In this document: piece after piece, positions 53,850-63,377 of the stretch
Position numbering within the stretch: the first letter of the stretch is position 1
Layout of the letters: each line of letters opens with the position of its first letter
From: Martelella mediterranea
Lineage (GTDB): Bacteria; Pseudomonadota; Alphaproteobacteria; Rhizobiales; Rhizobiaceae
NCBI RefSeq assembly: GCF_004342225.1
Contig: NZ_SMAR01000002.1
Location: forward strand, 62,001-126,000
Length of the DNA stretch: 64,000 bases
Direction of reading: 5' to 3'
Made by a program: the position numbers and the translations under genes
The notes under the pieces: generated by a model
The model's input: only the letters and a program-made list of their open reading frames with translations
Databases searched by the model: none
Told to the model about the DNA's origin: nothing

Positions 53850-55268
53850 TCAGCGAAAATCAAACGTTGAAAGTCCTGCGGCCTGCTCATCCAGCCCCAA
53901 TGGCCGCGTGACAGGAGGTGCCGCGCGGGAAATGCAGCCGGGCCGCTCACAGAGACGACAAACCGGGCCAATTGGCACGGTTGAGGGTGCTGCGCCCATT
54001 GTCTTGCCATAAACTGTGCTTTCAGCAGCGGACCAGTCGAGCCCGAGCACAAGCGCGGTCTGGCGTGGCGGTTCATTGAGGATGGGCTCCGGCGCTTCAA
54101 GTGTGCGCGAGAGCAGAAGGAAAGCGCTGCCATCGGACAGTTCAGCCTTTTCCATCGCCAGCCGGCCGGGTCTGGAAAAAGTATCATAAACCCCGAGACG
54201 CGGGCACTCGCCTCGAAATCCGGCATGGGGAAAGCCCTCCGCTCCCAGACGGCGCAACAGGTTCCCGGCCCGATCCACCTCAAGCGCGAAAAACTTCAGA
54301 CCGGAATTTTCGGGGCGCTGAAGTGAGACAAGCCTTATGGCGGCTTGCTCAAATGAGACCGAGAAACGCCCTGCAAGAGCCGCACAGTCATACTGAACAC
54401 GCCTTGCTGCTTCGACAAAAGGCCCATAGGGCATGATCAGTGCCAGCGCCGCATAATGCGCAAGCTCGAAGCGCGCGAGCCGTCTCGCCTCGTCGCTGCT
54501 CAATGCAAGGTCATGAACGGCTTTATCAATCGGTTGCCAGAGTGCCAGCAAGGCGACCTCGACGGCGATCTCCCGCACACGGTCATAAGGCGAGAAACGG
54601 GCCGAGATGAAAAGGCGCATCGTATGCCGGTCGAACCGGCGGCCCAGATTGACGAGCGCGCCCGGTGGCAGAATTCTGACGGCAATACCATGCTTTTCCC
54701 TCAGCCAGGTTTTCAAGGCAGCACCCGCATCATCGCCCGGCGCCAGCTCTACATGAAGCGCTTCCGCCGCAGCATCAATTGCATCAAAGAAGAATGGCCG
54801 TCGCGAAAGACTGTCGCGCACCTCTTCATGCGGTAACCGCTTGCCGGAATGCCCGGTTTCCTTGCCCTCACTGGCGAGAAGCGCGGTGAGATCCGACAGC
54901 CTTTCCGCCTGCTCGCAATAGGCACGGTAAAGCCGGATCAGCCCAATGGCCGCATTGGGCGCAGCCTCGGCCACCTCCACAAGTTCCTGATCCCCCGGCA
55001 GCTCACCCGCCAGAAGCGGATCGGAAAAGACTGATTTCAACTGGCTGATCGTTCCACCGCTTTCGCCCTGAAGGGCCGCGACGTCGAAGTCATAAACGCT
55101 TGCCAGTTTGAGCAGGAGCTGCACCGTCAACGGCCGCTGATTGCGCTCGATCAGATTGAGATAGGATGGCGAAATTGAAAGGGCTTCGGCCATAGCTGTC
55201 TGCGTGAGGTCGCGCTCACGGCGAAGACGGCGCAGGCGTGGCCCGGCAAAGATCTTGTTTTGCGCCAT
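53850..55268 (-). CDS. RamB-like short-chain fatty acyl transcriptional regulator
   Basis: A 472-residue regulator: N-terminal XRE-type HTH (LTQTAMAEALSISPSYLNLI), a central IrrE/ImmA-like region, and a C-terminal domain with a Cys cluster (CRLCERPGC) of the DUF2083 type. Homologues such as RamB control acetate and glyoxylate genes and are often divergent from aceA, as here. Probable repressor of aceA; effector likely an acyl-CoA or related metabolite (inference). Confidence 0.88.
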   Translation of the reverse strand: MAQNKIFAGPRLRRLRRERDLTQTAMAEALSISPSYLNLIERNQRPLTVQLLLKLASVYDFDVAALQGESGGTISQLKSVFSDPLLAGELPGDQELVEVAEAAPNAAIGLIRLYRAYCEQAERLSDLTALLASEGKETGHSGKRLPHEEVRDSLSRRPFFFDAIDAAAEALHVELAPGDDAGAALKTWLREKHGIAVRILPPGALVNLGRRFDRHTMRLFISARFSPYDRVREIAVEVALLALWQPIDKAVHDLALSSDEARRLARFELAHYAALALIMPYGPFVEAARRVQYDCAALAGRFSVSFEQAAIRLVSLQRPENSGLKFFALEVDRAGNLLRRLGAEGFPHAGFRGECPRLGVYDTFSRPGRLAMEKAELSDGSAFLLLSRTLEAPEPILNEPPRQTALVLGLDWSAAESTVYGKTMGAAPSTVPIGPVCRLCERPGCISRAAPPVTRPLGLDEQAAGLSTFDFR

Positions 55269-55487
55269 TTTTTCCTCCCGTTGATGACAATTGAGTTTTT
55301 ACAATATTCACAAATTTACAAATGCCAATAGTCAATTTCAAAACAAGACAACCCGAATTTCAAGCTGATATTTGCTAATTCTATGGAAAGACAACATTAA
55401 GATAAGTAAAAACTGTCACATATCATGTGTGTTTCAGACCGACTTCATTCTGAACACCATGAGATCTGATTTGAGAGGAGCAAAACA
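55269..55487. promoter_or_regulatory. AT-rich divergent promoter region regulator / aceA
   Basis: 219 bp, clearly AT-rich between about 55290 and 55430, containing tandem ACAAAT steps (CACAAATTTACAAAT near 55310). Likely holds the aceA promoter and sites for the divergent regulator; none matches a motif I can assert. Confidence 0.5.
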
Positions 55488-56774
55488 ATGACAGATTTTT
55501 ACACTTTGGTTGGTTCCGCCCCAAAAGGCCGCTTTGATGGTATTGAACGCAGCTATAGCGTCGATGATGTCATGCGACTGCGTGGCTCCATGCCGATCCG
55601 GTATACACTGGCAGAAGCGGGCGCAAACAGGCTCTGGCAACTCATCCATCAAGAGGATTTCGTCAACGCGCTGGGGGCATTGTCCGGCAATCAGGCAATG
55701 CAGATGGTGCGCGCGGGGCTGAAGGCCATTTATCTGTCCGGCTGGCAGGTTGCAGCCGATGCCAATACGGCCTCAGCCATGTATCCCGACCAGTCGCTTT
55801 ATCCTGCCAATGCCGGGCCGGAACTTGCCAAACGCATCAACAAGACACTGCAACGGGCTGACCAGATCGAAACCTCCGAGGGAAAAGGCCTTTCCGTCGA
55901 AGACTGGTTTGCGCCGATCGTTGCCGATGCCGAGGCCGGTTTCGGAGGGCCGCTCAACGCTTTTGAGATCATGAAAGCCTATATTGAGGCGGGTGCCGCA
56001 GGTGTCCATTTCGAAGACCAACTGGCATCGGAGAAGAAATGCGGTCATCTGGGCGGCAAGGTTCTGATTCCGACAGCGGCCCATATCCGCAATCTGACGG
56101 CCGCCCGTCTGGCGGCCGATGTCATGGGCGTGCCATCGCTTGTGATTGCCCGCACAGATGCCGAGGCCGCCAAGCTCCTGACCTCGGATATTGATGAGCG
56201 CGACCGACCATTTGTCGATTATGATGCAGGCCGAACAGCAGAAGGCTTTTACCGGGTTCGAAATGGCCTGGAACCCTGCATTGCCCGTGCTATTGCCTAT
56301 GCGCCCTATTGCGACCTCATCTGGTGCGAGACATCCAAACCCGATCTGGAGCAGGCGCGTAGATTTGCCGAAGGTGTTCGCAGGCATCACCCGGACAAGC
56401 TGTTGGCCTATAATTGCTCTCCATCCTTCAACTGGAGACAAAATCTGGATGAGGCGACGATCGCGAAATTCCAGCGCGAGCTGGGAGCGATGGGCTACAA
56501 GTTTCAGTTCATAACACTGGCCGGTTTCCATCAACTAAACCACGGCATGTTCGAGCTTGCCCGCGGCTATAAGGACCGGCAGATGGCGGCCTATTCCGAG
56601 CTCCAGCAGGCTGAATTTGCCGCAGAAGCCAACGGATACACCGCCACCAAGCACCAGCGCGAAGTCGGCACCGGCTATTTTGATGCTGTCTCCATGGCGA
56701 TTACCGGCGGAACCGGCTCAACCACGGCCATGGGTGAATCCACCGAATCCGCGCAGTTCCAGGCTGCAGAATAA
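55488..56774 (+). CDS. aceA: Isocitrate lyase
   Basis: A 428-residue enzyme cleaving isocitrate to glyoxylate and succinate, first step of the glyoxylate shunt. The catalytic KKCGH is intact ([16 protein letters not shown]), along with [15 protein letters not shown] and [18 protein letters not shown] precedes the start. It works with glcB at 17904. Confidence 0.97.
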   Translation: MTDFYTLVGSAPKGRFDGIERSYSVDDVMRLRGSMPIRYTLAEAGANRLWQLIHQEDFVNALGALSGNQAMQMVRAGLKAIYLSGWQVAADANTASAMYPDQSLYPANAGPELAKRINKTLQRADQIETSEGKGLSVEDWFAPIVADAEAGFGGPLNAFEIMKAYIEAGAAGVHFEDQLASEKKCGHLGGKVLIPTAAHIRNLTAARLAADVMGVPSLVIARTDAEAAKLLTSDIDERDRPFVDYDAGRTAEGFYRVRNGLEPCIARAIAYAPYCDLIWCETSKPDLEQARRFAEGVRRHHPDKLLAYNCSPSFNWRQNLDEATIAKFQRELGAMGYKFQFITLAGFHQLNHGMFELARGYKDRQMAAYSELQQAEFAAEANGYTATKHQREVGTGYFDAVSMAITGGTGSTTAMGESTESAQFQAAE

Positions 56775-56841
56775 ACCGAACCAGCAGCCGTTTCGAAGAG
56801 GAGCGGAGCGGCCCTGCATTCAAAATGAGGAGGAAAAAGAC

Positions 56842-57108
56842 ATGACACCGAAGCTCAACGTGAAGGAACGTGCCGAAGCACAGACAACGCGGATGACGAC
56901 AGAGCAGCAAGCAGCCATCCGCATGATTGCCAATGATCTGCACCGGCTGAACCAGTCGGTCATGCGGGCGGTTGACGCGGGCATTTCTGTCGAACTGATC
57001 CGCTCTGCCCGCCACCATTGCGGCAAGGGGAGTTGGGGCGACCTGCTGACACCGCTGATTATCGCCGGTCCGGTTGACGAACCGGCCATGGAGGACAGCG
57101 AACACTGA
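56842..57108 (+). CDS. Small conserved-looking protein downstream of aceA (unrecognised)
   Basis: An 88-residue soluble, mostly helical protein with no signal peptide; a strong ribosome-binding site GAGGAGG lies just before the ATG. Central stretch IRMIANDLHRLNQSVMRAVDAG looks amphipathic, and a HHCGKGSWGDLL segment follows. It lies 67 bp after aceA and probably shares its transcript. I do not recognise the family; a role linked to acetate or glyoxylate metabolism is only contextual. Confidence 0.72.
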   Translation: MTPKLNVKERAEAQTTRMTTEQQAAIRMIANDLHRLNQSVMRAVDAGISVELIRSARHHCGKGSWGDLLTPLIIAGPVDEPAMEDSEH

Positions 57109-57128
57109 AACCGACAGAGGCCGTTCTT

Positions 57129-57159
57129 TGCCGGCGGCGGGTCTATGCCCGCCCCGGCA
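57129..57159. terminator. Hairpin between the 88-aa gene and the convergent Crp/Fnr gene
   Basis: TGCCGG...CCGGCA with further GC-rich inner pairing around TCTAT. No T-run; likely ends both converging transcripts. Confidence 0.45.
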
Positions 57160-57164
57160 GGACA

Positions 57165-57911
57165 TCAGGTATTGGAAGCGGGAAACCAAGCGGTATCGAG
57201 ATCCGAATGGCGATCAAAGAAGTCGCACATTTCGGCAAGACGTGCCTCCTGCAGAATGCGGATTGTGCCGTTGTACCGCTCAATCAGCCCTTCCTTCTCA
57301 AGAGCGGTGAAACTCCTGCTGACATAAACATTGGTCAGCCCGAGAATGTCTGAAATCTCTGTCTGATTGAGCGGGAGATTAAACGTATCTGTCACGGACT
57401 TATTGGCAATTCTTAAGCGAGCCAGCATATCCAGCACCAGATAGGCGATGCGCTCACGCGCACTCATCCGCCCCATGGCCCGCAGAAAATCAATCAGGAT
57501 CACCTGATTGCGGATCGACAGTGTGAACAGCAGTGCCGAAAGCTGCTGCGCATCCCGAAACACCTTCTTGAGCGCGACCTTCGGAAACGGACAAAGACAT
57601 ACATCCTCAGCGGCGCGCAACACGGTTGTCGTTTCATGAAACGCAATATCGGGAAAACCGACAATATCGCCCGGATGATGGATTTCAACAATCTGGCGAC
57701 GGCCATCCATCAGGTCGGTATAGCTATAAAGCCAGCCTCTTTTGACAACGTAGAGGTTCGCATTGCGCTCTCCCCCCTGATAAACTTCGTCCTGACGCTT
57801 AAATATACGCTCATCACGTTCCAGTTCGGCGAGATTTTCAAGTGAAGTCTGATCGAGCGTGACATAATGAGATAGTTTCTGAATCAGACAGCTTTTTGCC
57901 GCTTCACTCAT
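57165..57911 (-). CDS. Crp/Fnr family transcriptional regulator
   Basis: A 248-residue regulator with an N-terminal cyclic-nucleotide-binding-like beta barrel (VVKRGWLYSYTDLMDGRRQI, HPGDIVGFPDIAF), a dimerisation helix and a C-terminal winged HTH (NQTEISDILGLTNVYVSRSF). The N-terminal cysteine cluster of FNR oxygen sensors is absent, so direct iron-sulfur oxygen sensing is unlikely. The effector and targets are unknown. It is convergent with the aceA operon. Confidence 0.9.
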   Translation of the reverse strand: MSEAAKSCLIQKLSHYVTLDQTSLENLAELERDERIFKRQDEVYQGGERNANLYVVKRGWLYSYTDLMDGRRQIVEIHHPGDIVGFPDIAFHETTTVLRAAEDVCLCPFPKVALKKVFRDAQQLSALLFTLSIRNQVILIDFLRAMGRMSARERIAYLVLDMLARLRIANKSVTDTFNLPLNQTEISDILGLTNVYVSRSFTALEKEGLIERYNGTIRILQEARLAEMCDFFDRHSDLDTAWFPASNT

Positions 57912-58099
57912 TGTACACCCCTGATCGTCGGCATCGCGCCTGTGAGGCCGTTCGAAAAACGCCCCTTAACCCCTGAATTCAAAGGCTTAGCCTTTTACGG
58001 CGCAAAAGGGAATATGCAGCTTAGTGCAGAAACAAAGTTATTCGAAAACAACAAACAGCAACTGTTTGCACCAGAAGCGACGAACCAGTAACTGATGCG

Positions 58100-58822
58100 C
58101 TATTTCACAAGCACGTCTGTGCGAACCTGAAACCGGGCCGGGTCATAAATCGCCTGCGATATCTCGATCAACTCGTCATTATGGCTGTAAAGATCGGCAT
58201 CAATCTGTAAAGCAGGCGCATCAGGTGACAGACCGATGGCATCAGCGGCAATCGGCGGACAGACAACGGCGTTGACGCTTTGCGATACACGGACAACCGG
58301 GCGGCTGAACATCTCCTCAATCAACGCATAAATGGAGCCGACATTATGCCGTGAAAGCGAAGGCTCTATACCGGCATAAGGGCCGGATACGAACATCCTG
58401 GTCCAGTTGAACGGCCTCAAACGGCCCGGAATACGCCGCACGCCCACGACTTCGAGCCAGTAGCCTGTCGGACTTTCGCGCCCGCCCAGTGCCGGATCGG
58501 AGTGATTTTCGATATGCCGTGAGGTCCAGATATCCAGAACGGTTTCACGCGTGACGCGCATCAATTCAGGCATACCATTGGTCGCCATCCGAAAATGCTG
58601 CTGCGGAACCTGAGAGGCGACAATCGTACCGACCCGTTTGCGCCGTGCCACCAGCCCCTCGGATTCAAGCTCGCTCAAGGCCCGACGCAATGTCGTCCGG
58701 CTCACACCCCGCTCGGCAGCGAAATCCACTTCGGGCGGAAGCCGGTCGCCGACTTTCCAGCGTCCTGATACGATTTCGTCGCGGAGAGAACGTGTTAGAA
58801 GCTTGTGACGGGGTGCACTCAT
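58100..58822 (-). CDS. GntR/HutC family regulator (UTRA domain)
   Basis: A 240-residue regulator: N-terminal GntR HTH (GDRLPPEVDFAAERGVSRTT, LRRALSELESEGLVARR) and a C-terminal UTRA effector domain. Its ATG overlaps the TRAP permease stop by 4 bp, so it is the last gene of the hydantoinase-TRAP operon and likely controls it in response to the substrate. Confidence 0.9.
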   Translation of the reverse strand: MSAPRHKLLTRSLRDEIVSGRWKVGDRLPPEVDFAAERGVSRTTLRRALSELESEGLVARRKRVGTIVASQVPQQHFRMATNGMPELMRVTRETVLDIWTSRHIENHSDPALGGRESPTGYWLEVVGVRRIPGRLRPFNWTRMFVSGPYAGIEPSLSRHNVGSIYALIEEMFSRPVVRVSQSVNAVVCPPIAADAIGLSPDAPALQIDADLYSHNDELIEISQAIYDPARFQVRTDVLVK

Positions 58823-60108
58823 TTCATCTTTCCAGGCAACCAGAGAGCAATCTCCGGGAATATCGCCAGTAGCAGGGCAAAACCGACGAGAATGAGAAAA
58901 AACGGAAAGACCGCGCGGACGAGGTTTCCGACTTTCTCACCGGTCTGCGCCTGAATGACGAACAGGTTGAAACCAATTGGTGGCGTTATTTGCGATATTT
59001 CTACCGCAACTACAACAAAAATGCCAAACCAAATCGGATCAAAACCAGAAGATGTAACCAATGGTAGAGTAATCGGCAGCGTCATAACAATGATTGAAGT
59101 GCCATCCAGAAACATGCCGATCAGCACATAAAAAACCAGAAGCAGGGCAATCAGCGCAAACGGAGCCAGGTCAAGTGCCGCAATCCACCCTGCGACAGCG
59201 CGGGGCAAGCCGAGAAAGCCGAGAGATGCATTCAAAAGCGCAGCCCCCATAAGAATAAGCCCCATCATCGCGCTAGTGCGCACCGCGCTCTTTCCGGCAA
59301 TGGCGAGATTTCTAAAATTCAGTTCGCCACGAAAAGCCGATAGAATGATCGCGCCCAGCACACCGACAGACGCCAGCTCGGTCGGGCTGGCAAGTCCCAG
59401 ATACAAGGCACCCATGATACCGGCAATCAAAGCCACCATCGGCCCGATATCGCGGAGACCGCGCCAGCGCTCAGCCCAGCTGAAACTTCCTGCAGTTTCA
59501 CGACTGCCGGAAAGACTGTGATGGACGGCGATATAGGTGCTGTAAAGCACAGCAAGCAGCAATCCAGGCACGATACCGGCAACAAAAAGCCTCAGAATGC
59601 TCTGCTCCGAGATCACCCCATAGATGATCATGATGATGGACGGCGGAATGAGAAAACCAAGCGTGCCTGCGCCTGCCAGCGATCCGATCGCCAATTTCCG
59701 GTCATAGCCGCGGGCAAAAAGCTCGGGCAGCGTCACCCTTCCGACAATCGCCGTCGTGGCAGCGGACGAACCGGAGACGGCAGCAAAGAGCGTGGATCCG
59801 GCAACATTGACATGCACCAGACCGCCGGGCAGACGGCTAACCCACGGTGCGAGTCCGGAAAACAGGGAACGCCCGAGCCTTGCCGTCACCAGTATGTCGC
59901 TCATCAGAATGAAGAGTGGCAGCGCCAGCAATTCCTGCGCTGTCCCGGCCTGCCACATCAGCTTTCCCGCAAACGCTTCGAGCGGAATATTGGGTTTGTA
60001 GACCGACAACAAAATGTAGCCGACACCGAACAGCGAAAGCCCGACCCAGACCGACCCCAGAAGCAAAACCGCAAATAGCAGGACAGTGACAAGCGCGATT
60101 TCAATCAC
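58819..60108 (-). CDS. TRAP transporter large permease (DctM type)
   Basis: A 429-residue membrane permease with about eleven to twelve helices and family segments NIPLEAFAGKLMWQ, GSLAGAGTLGFLIPPS and DGTSIIVMTLPITLP. A GTG start at 60108 has GGGGAG 8 nt upstream and gives the usual length; the frame is open to 60165 without support. It overlaps dctQ by 8 bp. Sodium-driven import of a carboxylate-like solute. Confidence 0.93.
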   Translation of the reverse strand: MIEIALVTVLLFAVLLLGSVWVGLSLFGVGYILLSVYKPNIPLEAFAGKLMWQAGTAQELLALPLFILMSDILVTARLGRSLFSGLAPWVSRLPGGLVHVNVAGSTLFAAVSGSSAATTAIVGRVTLPELFARGYDRKLAIGSLAGAGTLGFLIPPSIIMIIYGVISEQSILRLFVAGIVPGLLLAVLYSTYIAVHHSLSGSRETAGSFSWAERWRGLRDIGPMVALIAGIMGALYLGLASPTELASVGVLGAIILSAFRGELNFRNLAIAGKSAVRTSAMMGLILMGAALLNASLGFLGLPRAVAGWIAALDLAPFALIALLLVFYVLIGMFLDGTSIIVMTLPITLPLVTSSGFDPIWFGIFVVVAVEISQITPPIGFNLFVIQAQTGEKVGNLVRAVFPFFLILVGFALLLAIFPEIALWLPGKMK

Positions 60109-60625
60109 CGGCAATCTCCCCGGTTTCGTGCAGCTCCGGCTCTTCACGAATGACCAGACGCACAAGCCGGGCCATCAGAGCGAGCACAAACTCCACAGCT
60201 CCGGCAACGGCCAGTGACTGTGGGATCGCAAGCGGCGTATTCATATAACTCGGCTGCCTCAGCCCGCGCTCAAACGAGGTCAGAAAGGTCGTCCAGAATG
60301 CCTCAAGCATGAAAACAGCCAGAACAATGGCAACAACCGTCGCAATAATCTCGATGCTGCGGCTAAAGTCTGGACCACCGCGCGACAACAAAAGCGTGAC
60401 GCGAACCTGCTTGCCATGGCGGAGCGCGGGGCCAAGACCGAGGAGAAACACGCCCGCCATCGCAAACCCGGAATACTCCCACGAGAACGCCAGACTTTGG
60501 TTAAGAAAGCCGCGGCTGAACACTTCGCCCAGCATCATCGCGCAGAAAGCGTAGAGCAGGACGGTCGCCACAAATTCTGAAATACGGGCCGTCCAGTCCG
60601 TGAATAAAAGAAAGGCGCGGATCAT
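60101..60625 (-). CDS. TRAP transporter small permease (DctQ type)
   Basis: A 174-residue four-helix membrane subunit (helices about 17-37, 50-68, 88-108, 128-150) with the family segment FSWEYSGFAMAGVFLLG and ALRHGKQVRV. The start at 60625 (MIRAFLLFTDW) is preferred over the ATG at 60673. It joins DctM and the binding protein in one TRAP system. Confidence 0.9.
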   Translation of the reverse strand: MIRAFLLFTDWTARISEFVATVLLYAFCAMMLGEVFSRGFLNQSLAFSWEYSGFAMAGVFLLGLGPALRHGKQVRVTLLLSRGGPDFSRSIEIIATVVAIVLAVFMLEAFWTTFLTSFERGLRQPSYMNTPLAIPQSLAVAGAVEFVLALMARLVRLVIREEPELHETGEIAGD

Positions 60626-60682
60626 GCTTGCACTTCTTGCTAGGAGCGGAACGCCAGCCAGAAGCCGGCGCACCGCATTTTG

Positions 60683-61666
60683 TTACTTGCCAGCAGCTTC
60701 GGTGTACTGCTCGATGATTGGTCCGGCTTCGGGCACGCGTTCCACGAAATCCGCCCACATTGCCTGACCGGCTTCAGACATGGTCTGCTTCATGCTGGCA
60801 TCGGCTTCTGTCACGGTCATGCCGTTTTCAATAAGAATGTCGGTTTTCCCGTCATCTTCAGCCGCGCTCATCGCCCAGAATTCAGACTCCATGGCTTCGG
60901 CGACATCCATAATCGCCTGCTGTTCATCGTCCGTAAGCGCATCCCAGGCATCAAGACTCACAGTCACGGCATCGGTCGATGTCGACCACTGCAACGGATT
61001 GAAATAGGACGTCGAATCCCAGAGCTTGCCGTCCACACCGGACGAAGTTGACGTGGCAACGCCGTCAATAGTTCCGGCTGCCAGTGCCGGTACGACATCG
61101 CCCCATGGCATTTCCAGCGGTGCTGCACCAAGACGGGTCAGAAACTCAAAACTAGCCGGATTGAACGCCCGGATGCGCTGTCCATCAAGGTCGGCAGCTG
61201 ATGTTATTGGCTCTTTCGAATACAACCCCGGTGAAGGCCATGGGACGTAATACAGAATCTTCTGATTATGCGCTTTGGCGATCTCCTGATAGACGGGATC
61301 AGCAACCTCAAGGAAAGTCGCCATCTCATCCTGTCCCTGGATCAGATAGGGCAATGTATCGATCGACAGAAGTGGCTCCTCGCCAGCTTGCAGGAACAGC
61401 AGGAAATCAGCCATCTGAACAATACCGGTTTCAACGGCCGACATGCTCTGGCTGCCGCTGACGCCGATTTCTCCGGCATTGAGAACATTGATCTTGACGG
61501 CACCGTCGGTGGCTTCATCCACGGCCTCGGCAAACTCCCGGGCCGCCTGAGCCTGAAAATTGGAGTCCGGCCACGGTGTCGTAAAGTCCCAGCTTGTCTC
61601 AGCCAGAGCCGTTGATCCGTAAAGCGCCGTTATAGCGCCGAATACCAGTGCGTTGCATTTCCTCAT
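60683..61666 (-). CDS. TRAP transporter substrate-binding protein (DctP type)
   Basis: A 327-residue exported binding protein with a signal peptide cleaved after STALA. The carboxylate-binding Arg is expected in LDGQRIRAFNP, and the family pattern GAAPLEMPWGDVVPALAAGTID is intact. It sits between the hydantoinase genes and the permeases, so its ligand is probably the hydantoinase/oxoprolinase substrate. Confidence 0.92.
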   Translation of the reverse strand: MRKCNALVFGAITALYGSTALAETSWDFTTPWPDSNFQAQAAREFAEAVDEATDGAVKINVLNAGEIGVSGSQSMSAVETGIVQMADFLLFLQAGEEPLLSIDTLPYLIQGQDEMATFLEVADPVYQEIAKAHNQKILYYVPWPSPGLYSKEPITSAADLDGQRIRAFNPASFEFLTRLGAAPLEMPWGDVVPALAAGTIDGVATSTSSGVDGKLWDSTSYFNPLQWSTSTDAVTVSLDAWDALTDDEQQAIMDVAEAMESEFWAMSAAEDDGKTDILIENGMTVTEADASMKQTMSEAGQAMWADFVERVPEAGPIIEQYTEAAGK

Positions 61667-61709
61667 GCGCTGTTTCTCCTTTGCGATGAACAGGCTGCGC
61701 CCCTGCCCC

Positions 61710-63377
61710 CTAATTATTATCTTTGTTTTTCATGTCATGATGATCCGCAGCCTTGCTGCTGACAAGGCCTCGCCTGAGATCCTGTTCCAGCTTCTCGGCG
61801 CTGCGCTTTTCGGGCGGGCCGAAACCACCGCCACCGGGCGTTTGCAAAATCAGCTCTTCTCCAGCAGGAATCGCGTAAAGCCCTTTGCTGGTGATAGAGG
61901 TTCCGTCGGAAATCGACGCCTGCCCCGGAGCTCCCGGAAGCCCGCCATCGCGCCCGGCAGCGCCTTTTTTAAGACGCTCGAATGCCGCCGCCGAAAGGTT
62001 CAGGCGCTGACCGCGACTTGAGCGGACCCGGATTTTCTGCCCCAATCCACCACGAAACGTCCCTGCGCCACCACTGTCAGGGGCAAATTCCTTCTGTGTA
62101 AAGATCAGCGGCGCTGCTGTCTCTGCAATCTCAACAGGAACACTGCCCACACCTGATGGAAATGCGGTCGTCGAAAGTCCGTCGGAGGCAGGGCGCGCGC
62201 CCATGCCGCCAAGCGCCACATTCAACGAGGCAAAAGCCCCCTCACCTTCAGCGGAAATTGCCAGAACCCACAAAGCACCGGCACTTTCAGCCAGAATACG
62301 CCCTGGCATCGCTTTGGCAAGACAGCCCAGCATGAGATCCGGCAAAGCCTGCCCGACAACGTGACGCGCCGTAACAGGCCATGGCCGCTCGGCGCTGACA
62401 ACAAGCCCGGGCTCAGCATCAATGCGGATTGGCTCAAGCGAGGCATGGTTGTTCGGCACATCTGGCGCAACGGCCACCTTGATGCCGAAGGACGCATAGG
62501 CCTGACTATAGCTCAGCGGGCAGTTGATACCTTTGTCGATAGCGGGCGATGAACCGGAAAGGTCAACGCTGATTGTTCCGTCCTTCACCACCATCCGGGC
62601 TTTTAACCGGATTGGCTTGTCATATCCGTCAAGCTCGGCCTCAGCGCAGTATTCTCCGGGTGGGACCTCGGCAATCGCAGCGTGAGTGGCGCGCGCTGAT
62701 CTTTCGAAAATAAAGTCTGCCAGTGATCCCAGCGACGACATGTTATATTCGTCCATCAGCGCGACCAGCCGCTTGCGCCCCTCATCATTGCAGCTCATCA
62801 GCGAGACAATATCGCCGCGTGCTTCACGTGGAACACGCGAATTGGCCGCCACAAGTGCCAGAAGCTCATCATTGATGACACCTTCACGGCGCAGCTTCGT
62901 CACCGGTATGGTCACACCTTCCTCAAAAACCGAGCGGGCTTCTGCCGACCAGCCGAGACCGCCAATATCAACGACATGGCAGGTGGAAGCGATATAGCCG
63001 ACGATCATCTGATCTTTAAAAACCGGCGTGACCACCACAAAGTCAAACACATGCCCTGCACCCAGCCACGGATCATTGGTAACCAGCACATCGCCGTCTT
63101 TCAGCGTTTCGGGCGGCGCGTAGGCCAGCATCGCCAGAACCGATCTGGCCATTGTGTTCACATGGCCCGGCGTTCCCGTGACGGCCTGCGCCATCATCCG
63201 GCCTTCGGCATCGAATATGCCTGCGGAAAGATCGCCGGCCTCGCGCACAATTGCGCCGAAAGCAACGCGCAACAAAGCGTTCGCCTGCTCTTCACAAACA
63301 GAAATCAGCCGGTTCCACATCACATTCATGGCGATGATATCGGCATCGGAAAGGTCGCTCTTGCCCTGAAACGTCAT
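61710..63377 (-). CDS. hyuB: Hydantoinase B / 5-oxoprolinase subunit
   Basis: A 555-residue HyuB-family protein: N-terminal NVMWNRLISVCEEQANALLR, GDVLVTNDPWLGAGHVFDF and C-terminal GGAGTFRGGLGQ, VQTPGGGGFG-type end (LILQTPGGGGFGPPEKR). With HyuA it forms an ATP-dependent ring-opening hydrolase of hydantoins or 5-oxoproline. Its start overlaps the hyuA stop by 4 bp. Confidence 0.93.
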   Translation of the reverse strand: MTFQGKSDLSDADIIAMNVMWNRLISVCEEQANALLRVAFGAIVREAGDLSAGIFDAEGRMMAQAVTGTPGHVNTMARSVLAMLAYAPPETLKDGDVLVTNDPWLGAGHVFDFVVVTPVFKDQMIVGYIASTCHVVDIGGLGWSAEARSVFEEGVTIPVTKLRREGVINDELLALVAANSRVPREARGDIVSLMSCNDEGRKRLVALMDEYNMSSLGSLADFIFERSARATHAAIAEVPPGEYCAEAELDGYDKPIRLKARMVVKDGTISVDLSGSSPAIDKGINCPLSYSQAYASFGIKVAVAPDVPNNHASLEPIRIDAEPGLVVSAERPWPVTARHVVGQALPDLMLGCLAKAMPGRILAESAGALWVLAISAEGEGAFASLNVALGGMGARPASDGLSTTAFPSGVGSVPVEIAETAAPLIFTQKEFAPDSGGAGTFRGGLGQKIRVRSSRGQRLNLSAAAFERLKKGAAGRDGGLPGAPGQASISDGTSITSKGLYAIPAGEELILQTPGGGGFGPPEKRSAEKLEQDLRRGLVSSKAADHHDMKNKDNN

